Positions 53,746 through 61,977 of a DNA stretch of 64,000 bases are shown here, piece after piece; position 1 is the first letter of the stretch; every line of letters starts with the position of its first letter. The DNA is from Glycocaulis profundi (GTDB taxonomy: Bacteria > Pseudomonadota > Alphaproteobacteria > Caulobacterales > Maricaulaceae). The notes under the pieces were generated by a model. That model had not been told where the DNA came from. It saw only the letters and a list, made by a program, of their open reading frames with translations, and did not search any database. Made by a program: the position numbers and the translations under genes. The stretch lies in contig VJOU01000015.1 of NCBI GenBank assembly GCA_007050995.1, positions 7,982-71,981 on the forward strand, given 5' to 3'.

Positions 53746-55823
53746 TCCAGCGCCTCGCCTGCCTCATTCGCCCCGTCATCGGGATCATGATCGCCCCAGA
53801 TGTGAATAATCTCGCCTTCGCGCACCCAGCCCGACCATGGTCCCGGCCCGCTGATCTCACGCCAGCCGAGGAAGCGGGCGCCCGTCTTCAGGATCGTTCC
53901 TGCCGGAATCTCCCGAACCGCGACTTCATACGGCATTTCAATGGGCAGCTCTCGCACCTGCGTTTCACCCCACGTCACGGCGGCGCGGCGATCCCCGGCC
54001 GCGCCATAGCCATGCAGCGTCCAGAGACCATAGGACGCTCCCATGATGGCGAGAGCCAGCAGGGCGGCGCCAAACCGGCCCGTTCTGCCGCCCGCCAGCC
54101 CGTATCCCCAAAGCAGCGCCAGTCCGCCGCCCAGTCCCGCAATGAGGCCCGCCGCACAGACCGCCCGCTGCCACGCACCGGGTGACAGGAGCCCGCCCAG
54201 AGCCCCCACGTGAATTCCGCCGAGCCCGTCTCCGGCGCGCCCCGCGCCGACCCGCTGCAGCAGTTCCCGGCCATCGCGGGAGGCGGGGTTGTGTATCCAG
54301 GCAATGAGCGCATGAGCCGCCGCCTCCCGGTCCCGCCCCTGTGCGGCCAGGGCCTCGGCGAAGTCCCGGCGCGCGGCCCAGTCGAGCGGAACCGCCTCGA
54401 TGCGTTCCGCGAGCGCCGTTCCGGAGGCTGTCGCGACGGCCTGAGCGCCCGGCCACGCGGCAGCCAGAACGCAGAGCGCGATCACCGCTCTTGCCCAGGG
54501 CGCGGCATTGCGCTGCGCCGCGACTTCACGCCAGGGGAAACCAGCAGCCGGCGGAGCCGTCCGCACCGCCTCGCGGGCGCGCGCGCTCCAGTCTGGCGCC
54601 AGCGACCGGTCCGCGCCGTACAGCGCGTCGTCAGCCTCATGCCACAGCCTGGCCCAGTCGGGCCTGCCGCCCATGGCGTCAGCGGTGGGCGCGGCGGAGC
54701 GCTCGCCCCATCTCGCGGCGGCGGCGGACTGCCAGAGCCGCAGGGCACGGTCGCGACCCCGAGCATCCCGCGCCCGCCCAAGCGCGCGCAGAGCCACACC
54801 CAAGCGGCGCTGAGCGGATCGCGCATGCCGGTTTTCGTCCCCGGTCCATGTCCGCCATCCCGCCAGACCCAGCCACAGGAGCGCGGCAGCCAGAAGCGGG
54901 CCCGCGGTCCAGAAACCGATCACCGCGCGCGGCAGAGGCGGCAGAGCGGATCGCGCCTGGGCGGTCCGGGGCGCCGGCGGCTCCGCGCCAGAGCCCGGAG
55001 CTGTGACCTCAAGCACCACTGAGGGCGCGACAAGAACATCGTACGCGTTTCGCCCGGGATCGAAAACGGCGACCCTGACCGGTCCAAGCTCATAACGGCC
55101 CGGTTCGCCCGGGACGAGGATCACCGTCTCTTCCAGACCATTGTCGAACAAGTCGCCGCCGGGAAACTCCTCCACCGTCACCGAGGCTTCCGCCCGGATG
55201 CCCGATGGCAGGCCGCGAGGCGGCAGGCCGTCGATCAGGGGCCAGCTGCCCCGGCCGTCGAGCCGGACCGTCCACCGGACGGGCTCCCCCGCCGCCACGA
55301 CGTCGGTATCGAGCCATGACCGCAGCTCGAAACGCCCGACCGCTCCGGTGAAGCCGGGCGGCGCCTCAGGCAGGGGCCGGACGCCCAGAGCGGCAGGCTC
55401 GCTCAGGGCGCGCACAGGGGCCGCCACCATCCGCGCCGACCGCCCCGGCTCGCCTTCGAGCCGCTGCATGATGAAGCCCTGCGAGGCGGGACCCACGGTC
55501 ATGTCGCCAGCCTCCCGGGCCATCGCCGAAGCGGTGAATGCCACATGCCCGGCAGCCTCCCCGGCCTCAGGCGGGACCGTGCGAGCGCCGGACCAGGGGC
55601 CCGTCATGATCCCGGAACCGGCGAGCTCGGGCTCGCCCTCCACATTGCGAAAAGCCTCCCAAGGCACGGCCCAGTCCAGCTCCAGATCGAACACCTCCCC
55701 CGCCCAGACCTGCTCAGGCGGATGCAGAGACCCTGAAATCCCGGTCTCTTGCGAAGCGTCCCCGCCCGTCTGGGCCGCCGCGAGGGCCAAGGTGGCGATG
55801 ATGGCAGGCAGCCCGATGATCAC
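53742..55823 (-). CDS. BatD-like membrane protein with C-terminal BatE/SH3-like part
   Basis: The protein has 693 residues with a signal peptide (IIGLPAIIATLALAAAQ). Beta-sandwich repeats occupy about residues 30-290 (VWAGEVFDLELDW, SWLDTDVVAAGEPVRWTVRL) as in BatD, followed by membrane helices near 305-330, 445-465 and 565-620. TPR-like stretches (DWAARRDFAEALAAQGRDRE) lie between them, and an SH3-like ending contains GARFLGWREI and WVREGEIIHIWG. Separate BatD and BatE of other bacteria seem joined here. The start is GTG 55823, overlapping the previous stop, with GGGAGGAG 7 nt upstream. It acts in the inner membrane with the VWA proteins. Confidence 0.82.
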   Translation of the reverse strand: MIIGLPAIIATLALAAAQTGGDASQETGISGSLHPPEQVWAGEVFDLELDWAVPWEAFRNVEGEPELAGSGIMTGPWSGARTVPPEAGEAAGHVAFTASAMAREAGDMTVGPASQGFIMQRLEGEPGRSARMVAAPVRALSEPAALGVRPLPEAPPGFTGAVGRFELRSWLDTDVVAAGEPVRWTVRLDGRGSWPLIDGLPPRGLPSGIRAEASVTVEEFPGGDLFDNGLEETVILVPGEPGRYELGPVRVAVFDPGRNAYDVLVAPSVVLEVTAPGSGAEPPAPRTAQARSALPPLPRAVIGFWTAGPLLAAALLWLGLAGWRTWTGDENRHARSAQRRLGVALRALGRARDARGRDRALRLWQSAAAARWGERSAAPTADAMGGRPDWARLWHEADDALYGADRSLAPDWSARAREAVRTAPPAAGFPWREVAAQRNAAPWARAVIALCVLAAAWPGAQAVATASGTALAERIEAVPLDWAARRDFAEALAAQGRDREAAAHALIAWIHNPASRDGRELLQRVGAGRAGDGLGGIHVGALGGLLSPGAWQRAVCAAGLIAGLGGGLALLWGYGLAGGRTGRFGAALLALAIMGASYGLWTLHGYGAAGDRRAAVTWGETQVRELPIEMPYEVAVREIPAGTILKTGARFLGWREISGPGPWSGWVREGEIIHIWGDHDPDDGANEAGEALE

Positions 55824-57421
55824 GGCTCTCCTCCCTCACCGCCTGCGGCGCCCGCCTGAACGCTCCGCCGGGAGCGCAGCAGTTCGATCGGCGACGCCTC
55901 CCGCCTGAGCCGGGCGAGCTCATGCAGGGACCTCACGAGTTCCGCGTTGCGCCATTCGGACGGGTCGTGCGCCTCGCGGCGACCGCCGCCGGCCTGCTGA
56001 CCGCCTTCTCCGGACGAGGGCCTCTCTTCGTCGTCCCCGGGCGCGGCCTCGCCGTCAGGATCCCCCATGGGCATGGCCATGCGCGCGTCCATGGGCTCGT
56101 TCGCCGCATCAGCCTCGGACAGATCATCGGGCGGCACCGGCGGCGGAGGCCTCAGCAGATTGCGCAGGCCGCGTTCGAGATCGTCCCAGTCTCCCGCTCC
56201 GGGGTCGAGCGCGCGTCCCCGCGCGACCGCCTCCAGGCCATCGCGCAGAACCCCTTCCGAGATCGGGTGGGAATGTCCCCGGTGAACTTCTCCGTATCGG
56301 GCCGCGGTCCGGGCCAGCTCCAGATAGTCCGCCGCATCCGGCGCTCCGTGCGCCACCACGCGGCGGACCGCGGCACGGTAGAGGACCAGCGGCTCGACCT
56401 CCCCCGCCATGTCCAGAGGCGGAGGCTGGTAAACCTGAGCCGACACCTGAGGCGTGTGGAGAGCGCCCAGAACGGTCGCGATGACCAGCGCGCCGGCCGC
56501 TCCGCCGGGCGACCGCCGCGGGCGCGTCATGGCTGGATGCTCCGCGCACAGACTCCACGCCGCCATGACCACCGCCCCGGCGAGCAGCGCCGACAGCGCC
56601 CATCCATGCCGTTGCCCGCCCGCCGCGGCGCTGTCGGGAAACAGCGCTTCGACCTGCGCCAGAACGGCGGACGTGTCCGATGCGGAAATCCAGGCGCCGC
56701 CCGTCGATGCGGCGAACCCCGTCCCGGCGCGGTCCTGAGGGCCGTCCGAACCAAAACCCGCGACGACAACAGACACCTCCGCGCGGCGCACGGCCGCAGC
56801 GGCTTCATCCAGCGGCAGGGCCTGGGCCTGCCCGTCGGTGATGATCAGCAGCGCCCGGCGCCCCGCATTCTCGCTGAACGCGTCGAGCGACTGCTCGATG
56901 GCCGAGCCCATCCGGGCGCGCCGTCCGGCGATGTCCGAGGGGCGGACGTCCTGGAGAAATGCCGTGAATGCGGCGAGGTCCGAACTCGGCGCGGACAGGA
57001 CCACCGCCTCCTCGGCGAAGCCGACCAGCCCGATCTCGACGCCAGGCAGGCGTTCCGAGACGCGTCTGGCCAGGCCGCGCGCCGCTTCCAGCCGCGCAGG
57101 CCGGGCGTCGCTCTCCATCATGCTGTCAGAAAGATCAAGAGCCACCACAAGCTCGTCAGGCCGGTCGCGGTCGATCTCCAGAGCGCCTGATCCGGACAGC
57201 ACAGCGCCCCCCGCGGCCAGCAGGACGGCCAGCGCCCCCCGCCACCGTCCGGATGCGCGGGGCCTGCGCGACTCCACGAAACGCCCGCCGAGCATCTCGC
57301 CTTTCACCAGAGCGGGGCCGTCCGGCATCCCGCTTTTCCTGCGCCCGAGGAGAAACGCCGCCGCAAGGACAAGAGCCGCGGCGACGGCGACCCAGAGGAT
57401 GTGGAGCAGGTGCACGCTCAT
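55820..57421 (-). CDS. VWA-domain membrane protein with TPR region (BatB/BatC-like)
   Basis: The 533-residue protein has N-terminal membrane helices near 8-28 and 68-85, then a von Willebrand factor A domain with the MIDAS motif DLSDSMMES near 96 and the later LIITDGQAQAL, plus a third helix near 300. The C-terminal half has TPR-like segments (YLELARTAARYGEVHRG) and an acidic, Gly-rich tail (DGEAAPGDDEERPSSGEGG) as in BatC. ATG 57421 overlaps the preceding stop (ATGA) with AGAGGG as SD. It likely forms a complex with the upstream VWA protein and the MoxR ATPase. Confidence 0.88.
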   Translation of the reverse strand: MSVHLLHILWVAVAAALVLAAAFLLGRRKSGMPDGPALVKGEMLGGRFVESRRPRASGRWRGALAVLLAAGGAVLSGSGALEIDRDRPDELVVALDLSDSMMESDARPARLEAARGLARRVSERLPGVEIGLVGFAEEAVVLSAPSSDLAAFTAFLQDVRPSDIAGRRARMGSAIEQSLDAFSENAGRRALLIITDGQAQALPLDEAAAAVRRAEVSVVVAGFGSDGPQDRAGTGFAASTGGAWISASDTSAVLAQVEALFPDSAAAGGQRHGWALSALLAGAVVMAAWSLCAEHPAMTRPRRSPGGAAGALVIATVLGALHTPQVSAQVYQPPPLDMAGEVEPLVLYRAAVRRVVAHGAPDAADYLELARTAARYGEVHRGHSHPISEGVLRDGLEAVARGRALDPGAGDWDDLERGLRNLLRPPPPVPPDDLSEADAANEPMDARMAMPMGDPDGEAAPGDDEERPSSGEGGQQAGGGRREAHDPSEWRNAELVRSLHELARLRREASPIELLRSRRSVQAGAAGGEGGEP

Positions 57422-58431
57422 GCGGCCCTCTTCCGTCGCGAGGGCAGGGCTCCGGGAGCGATTGACCACAACAGCAGCGCGAAGGCGGGCACGGCCAACC
57501 ATGCGTGAAGGCTTGTCGCGGCCAGGCGCGCGCGAACGGTGTATTCGGCGGCCTGCGAGGCGTCGATCTCCGTGAATGCCTCCTGCAGCGCCGCCTGGTC
57601 GTCCGCCATGAAGAAGCGTCCGCCCGTCGTCTCAGCGATCGCGTTCAGCGCTTCAGGGTCGATGCTGAACGGCCTCGGCCGGGTTCCGACCCTTCGTCCC
57701 TGTTCGTCAAAAACGGGAAACGGAGCCATTCCCGTCCCGCCGGCCGCGACGGCGAAGACCGGGACGCTCCGGTGCGCCGCCAGCGCGGCGGCTCCGGCCG
57801 GGCTCAGAGCGCCGCTGGTGTTCGCCCCGTCCGTCAGCAGAACGATGAACGCACCAGTGGAATCCTCGCCGCCCCGGGCGCGTTCGAGGTTGGCGAGCGA
57901 GAGGCCCATGGCGTCCCCGATGGCGGTGCCGTCCTCCACCATCCCGATCGAAATGTCTCCGACCCGGCGCTCGAGCCATCGGTGGTCGGTGGTGGGCGGG
58001 GCGAGCGTGAACGCCCGGCCTGCGAAAACGACCACCCCGATGCGGTCGCCCGGCCGGCCCGTGATGAACGCCTGTATGACCGGCCGGACCGCTTCGAGCC
58101 GGTTGATCACCGCGCCGTCACGCTCATAGTCCTCGGCCAGCATGGAGGTGGACAGGTCGATCGCCAGCATCAGGTCATAGCCGCGGGCCACGGCTTCACG
58201 CCGGATTTCAAGCACCTGAGGACGCGCTGCGGCCAGCGAGAGCAGAATGATGGCCGCATAAAGCGCCCATGTCCGCGACTGGGGCGCGCGCAGCCCGCGC
58301 GGCGCCCATCGGGCGGCATGCGGAACGACGACCGCCTCCGCGCGCCCTTTCCAGACCCGCAGCAGGGCCGCCGCCGGCGCCGCGAGCGCCAGAAGGATGA
58401 AGAGCGGCTCGGCGAAGCGAAAGGCGTCCAT
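57418..58431 (-). CDS. VWA-domain membrane protein (BatA-like)
   Basis: The 337-residue protein begins with two membrane helices (PLFILLALAAPAAALLRVW, WALYAAIILLSLAAA). The periplasm-facing VWA domain follows, with MIDAS DLSTSMLAEDYERDG near 89, a Thr in DGTAIGDAM and LLTDGANTSG. A C-terminal membrane helix is followed by a basic tail (PSRRKRAA). The architecture matches BatA of MoxR operons. The MIDAS residues are intact, so metal-dependent ligand binding is likely. A 3-nt gap separates it from the DUF58 gene upstream. Confidence 0.92.
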   Translation of the reverse strand: MDAFRFAEPLFILLALAAPAAALLRVWKGRAEAVVVPHAARWAPRGLRAPQSRTWALYAAIILLSLAAARPQVLEIRREAVARGYDLMLAIDLSTSMLAEDYERDGAVINRLEAVRPVIQAFITGRPGDRIGVVVFAGRAFTLAPPTTDHRWLERRVGDISIGMVEDGTAIGDAMGLSLANLERARGGEDSTGAFIVLLTDGANTSGALSPAGAAALAAHRSVPVFAVAAGGTGMAPFPVFDEQGRRVGTRPRPFSIDPEALNAIAETTGGRFFMADDQAALQEAFTEIDASQAAEYTVRARLAATSLHAWLAVPAFALLLWSIAPGALPSRRKRAA

Positions 58432-58434
58432 CCG

Positions 58435-59334
58435 TCAGGCCGCCCGCTTCGCCGCTCGTGAACGCAGGTGCAGAAAGTCGGCCAGCGCCGCGGCCGCGCC
58501 GCTCTGGACGTTGAGATTCATGCGATCGCTGACCTCCGGCCACCATTCGCGCCACAACCGCTCGCGCCGCTCTCGCCAGCGCTCATGCGCCGCCCGCGCC
58601 TCGGGCCCGTCCTGAAGCCGGACGAGCCGCCCGGCGACCGGATCATACGCCATGGCATCGAGGGCCTGGGGGAGTGCCTCGTCCCACGGGTCGAGAACAC
58701 GCACCGCGGTGACGTGGTGGCGGCGGCGCAAGGCGCCCAGAGCCCGGGGCGGCGCCTCCGACGGCGAATCGGCCAGCCAGAACACCGTCGACCCGAGCGG
58801 CTGCGTCATCAGCAGGGGGAAGACGGTGTCGAGACGGGCCGGCGTGTCCAGCGGTCCGGCAGGCGCGGCGGACAGAGACGCCGCCGCCGCGAGGATCCGC
58901 CCCCGGGCGCGGCTGGGCGGAACATGCTCGACCCCGTCCCCGCGAATGTGGATCAGACCCGTCTGCTCGCGCTGGACCGCCCCGGCCATGAGCAGCAGCG
59001 CGGCCGCCTCGAGCAGCGCATCCCGCCTGCTCCGGACGCCCGATCCGAACCGTAGCGCGGGATCGTCTGCGAGAACCACGATCACGCGCGCCTCGCGGTC
59101 GGCCCGGAAGACCTTGCGGTGAAGCTCCCCGCGCCGCGCCGTGACGTTCCAGTCCACGTCCCGGATGTCATCGCCGAAGCCGTGCCTGGCGATCTCGTCG
59201 AACTCGACGCCCCGGCCGCGGAATATCGACTGATGCTGACCCGTTCCCGCCGCGCGGGCCCTGCGGAGCTGGAGACGCATCCGCCGCAGCGACTCCCGCG
59301 CTCCGGGATCAAGCGTGGCGCGCGGGCCTGTCAC
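58435..59334 (-). CDS. DUF58 domain protein of the MoxR operon
   Basis: This 299-residue protein contains the DUF58 core GRGVEFDEIARHGFGDDIRD followed by VDWNVTARRGELHRKVF, a degenerate VWA-like fold (VIVVLADDPALRFG). DUF58 proteins accompany MoxR ATPases and VWA proteins. The biochemical role is not known. The start is GTG 59334, overlapping the MoxR stop (GTGA). It has no membrane segment, so it is probably a cytoplasmic adaptor between MoxR and the BatA/B proteins. Confidence 0.92.
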   Translation of the reverse strand: MTGPRATLDPGARESLRRMRLQLRRARAAGTGQHQSIFRGRGVEFDEIARHGFGDDIRDVDWNVTARRGELHRKVFRADREARVIVVLADDPALRFGSGVRSRRDALLEAAALLLMAGAVQREQTGLIHIRGDGVEHVPPSRARGRILAAAASLSAAPAGPLDTPARLDTVFPLLMTQPLGSTVFWLADSPSEAPPRALGALRRRHHVTAVRVLDPWDEALPQALDAMAYDPVAGRLVRLQDGPEARAAHERWRERRERLWREWWPEVSDRMNLNVQSGAAAALADFLHLRSRAAKRAA

Positions 59335-60317
59335 GGAGCCGGGACCTCCACCTCGTCCAGGACTTTGCCGACGACGGCTTCAGCGCTCACGCCCGACGCT
59401 TCAGCCTCATAAGACAGGCCGATCCTGTGACGCAGCGTGTCAGGCGCGATTTCCTTGACGATGGCCGGCGTGACATGCGCACGCCCCCGAAGGAGCGCCA
59501 GCGCCCGCGACGCCTGAAGCAGCGCCAGAGAGGCGCGCGGCGAAGCGCCGAAATCGAGCAGGACCAGCCCGTCGCTCTCAATGCTCGCGAGCTCGCGGGT
59601 GCGCCGCACCAGGGCGAGGATGTAGGCCTCGATCTCGGGAGCGACATGGACCCCGTCCACAGCCGCGCGCAGCGACAGGAGCTCGGCGGTGTCCGAGACG
59701 GGCTCCAGCCTCGGCGCGCGCACGGTCGACCCCCAGCGCCGGAGCATGTCGAGCTCCTCCGCCTCTTCAGGGTAATCGAGCACAAGCTTGAACAGGAAGC
59801 GGTCCGTCTGCGCTTCGGGCAGAGGATACGCGCCCTCCTGTTCTATCGGATTCTGCGTGGCCATCACGAAGAAGGGCTCGGGAAGCCGGTGGGTGGCGCC
59901 CCCTATCGTCACCTGACGCTCCTGCATCGCCTCCAGCAGCGCGCTCTGGACCTTGGCCGGAGAGCGGTTGATCTCATCGGCCAGAACCAGGTTGGCGAAA
60001 ATCGGCCCGTGATGGGTCGAGAAACTGCCTTCCGCCGGAGAGAAGATCATGGTCCCGACCACATCGGCGGGCAGGAGATCGGGCGTGAACTGGATTCGCT
60101 CGAAATCCAGCGTCATCGCCTGAGACAGGGACTTCACCAGCAGCGTCTTCGCCAGTCCCGGCATGCCCTCGAGCAGCACATGGCCGCCCACGAGCAGGGC
60201 GATCTGCAGCCGTTCGACGATCGCGGCCTGGCCCACGACGGCCTTGCCGATTTCAGCGGAGAGCCGGCGAGCCCACTCCTGGGCTCCCGGCTCCGCCTGC
60301 GTGCCTTCAGCGATCAT
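59331..60317 (-). CDS. MoxR family AAA+ ATPase
   Basis: The 328-residue protein has Walker A GMPGLAKT near 52, Walker B in NLVLADEINRSPAKVQS, sensor 1 in VMATQNPIEQEGAYPLPEAQ and the arginine-finger region TDRFLFKLVLDYP. MoxR ATPases act as chaperones that mature or activate other complexes, often with VWA-domain partners, as encoded here. GGGAGG precedes ATG 60317. The gene starts 21 nt after the D-aminoacylase stop, so it is probably cotranscribed with a secreted hydrolase, an uncommon pairing. Confidence 0.95.
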   Translation of the reverse strand: MIAEGTQAEPGAQEWARRLSAEIGKAVVGQAAIVERLQIALLVGGHVLLEGMPGLAKTLLVKSLSQAMTLDFERIQFTPDLLPADVVGTMIFSPAEGSFSTHHGPIFANLVLADEINRSPAKVQSALLEAMQERQVTIGGATHRLPEPFFVMATQNPIEQEGAYPLPEAQTDRFLFKLVLDYPEEAEELDMLRRWGSTVRAPRLEPVSDTAELLSLRAAVDGVHVAPEIEAYILALVRRTRELASIESDGLVLLDFGASPRASLALLQASRALALLRGRAHVTPAIVKEIAPDTLRHRIGLSYEAEASGVSAEAVVGKVLDEVEVPAP

Positions 60318-60338
60318 GCGCCGCCTCCCTCAGCCCGG

Positions 60339-61928
60339 TCACCGCACCGGCTGGAGAAGCCGGCCATGGCGGTCCTGGGTCACTTCGCCCTCCGCGACCG
60401 CCGGGCGGCCGTTCACGAAGACATAATGCATGCCTTCCGAATAGCTGTGCGGCTCGTCGTAGGTGGCGGTGTCGCGGACCTCCTCGGGGTCGAAGATCAG
60501 GATGTCCGCATAGGCTCCGGGCCGGATGAAGCCCCGGTCGGTGATCCCCAGGACGGTGGCGGGAAGGCCGCTGGACGAATAGACCGCCTGCTCCAGAGTG
60601 ATGACGCCCCGCTCCATGACATACTCACGAATTTTCCGGGGGAAGGCGCCGTAATTGCGCGGGTGGACCGCGCCTTCGCCGAATTCGGTCAGGCCGCCGT
60701 CTGAACTGGTCATGTTCCAGGGCTGGCGCATGATCCGCTCCACGTCGTCCTCGTTCATGTTGAACGACACGATGGCCGCGCCGCCTTCGATCAGCATGTC
60801 TATGGCTGTGTCGAGCGGATCCTGCCCGAGCTCGCGGGCGATATCGTCCAGCCTGCGCCCTTCCAGCGAGGGATCCGGCTCGTAGCGTCGTATCTGGATC
60901 GCGTTGGCGCCCGCCCGCCGCTCCAGATTGAGCTCCATCTCTTCGCGGATGAGCGCACGCTGCTCGGGGTCCTGGAGGCGCCGGGAGATGGCTTCAGATC
61001 CGCCCTCCTGGGCCCAGCCCGGAACCAGGGCGGGCTGCAGCCCCGAACCGGAAGCCGCGTAGGGATACTGGTCGGACCAGATTTCCAGGCCTTCCTCACG
61101 CGCCTCGTTGATCACGCGGACCAGGGTCTCGGACTCGCCCCACACGAACGGGCCCAGCATTTTGAAGTGCGTGACGATCCCCGGAATTCCGGTCTGACGG
61201 GAGACCTCGATCACTTCCTCCACCGCCGCCTGAACCCCGATGTCATAGCTGGACTCGTCGCGGATATGGCTGATGTGGAACGCGCCGGGATACGCCGCCG
61301 CGACTTCGGCCAGGCTCGCGATCTCGTCGGTGTCCGAATACTTGCCCGGGATGTAGAAGGGGCCCGACGACAGACCGAAGGCGCCCGCCTCCATGCCGCC
61401 GCGGACCAGTTCGCGCATCTGTTCGAGTTCGCCTTCGCTAGGCGCACGGTTCGCATCGTCCATCACGAAACGGCGCACGGCGTTGTGCCCGATCGTAAGC
61501 GCCGCGTTCACGCCGGGCGTGTGCGTCTCGATTGCCTCCGCCTGCGGAGCGAGGTCGGCGGGTCCGCCGCCGTCGGGATTGAGCAGGACGGTGGTTATCC
61601 CCTGCAGGAGCACGGGCGTGGCGTGAGCCAGTTCAGCCGTTTCGATGGCGGGCGCCGCATGAGAATGCGGGTCGATGAAACCGGGCGTGACGTAACGGCC
61701 CGTCGCATCCACCACCAGCTCCGCGGTCGCGTCCTCGGGGACATGTCCGACCGCGACAATCCGGTCGTCGGAGATGGCGACGTCGGCGTATCGCCACGGC
61801 ACTCCCGAGCCGTCCAGAACCCGCCCCCCGCGTATCAGGACGTCATAGTCCTGGGCGACGGCCGCTCCGGTCGCGGCCAGGGCCGCGGCCAGACCGGCGA
61901 CGGCAGTGGTCTTGATCAGTTCGTGCAT
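60339..61928 (-). CDS. N-acyl-D-amino-acid deacylase family amidohydrolase, secreted
   Basis: This 529-residue amidohydrolase has a signal peptide (TTAVAGLAAALAATGAAVAQ). The metal site motif is DPHSHAAP near 88, and further ligand regions are HISHIRDES and GIVTHFKMLG. SDGGLTEFGEGAVHPRNYG near 430 is typical of D-aminoacylases. These hydrolyse N-acyl-D-amino acids to free D-amino acids and fatty or acetic acid. The usual Cys/Gly strand after the first motif differs (VLLNPDGGGPA), so specificity is uncertain. ATG 61928 has a GGGGAGAG SD. The longer frame to 62057 lies in the TonB gene. Confidence 0.9.
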   Translation of the reverse strand: MHELIKTTAVAGLAAALAATGAAVAQDYDVLIRGGRVLDGSGVPWRYADVAISDDRIVAVGHVPEDATAELVVDATGRYVTPGFIDPHSHAAPAIETAELAHATPVLLQGITTVLLNPDGGGPADLAPQAEAIETHTPGVNAALTIGHNAVRRFVMDDANRAPSEGELEQMRELVRGGMEAGAFGLSSGPFYIPGKYSDTDEIASLAEVAAAYPGAFHISHIRDESSYDIGVQAAVEEVIEVSRQTGIPGIVTHFKMLGPFVWGESETLVRVINEAREEGLEIWSDQYPYAASGSGLQPALVPGWAQEGGSEAISRRLQDPEQRALIREEMELNLERRAGANAIQIRRYEPDPSLEGRRLDDIARELGQDPLDTAIDMLIEGGAAIVSFNMNEDDVERIMRQPWNMTSSDGGLTEFGEGAVHPRNYGAFPRKIREYVMERGVITLEQAVYSSSGLPATVLGITDRGFIRPGAYADILIFDPEEVRDTATYDEPHSYSEGMHYVFVNGRPAVAEGEVTQDRHGRLLQPVR

Positions 61929-61977
61929 GCCTCTCTCCCCTTTTTTCGTCAGTTCAGTCTTCGGCGCGCATGCCCGA

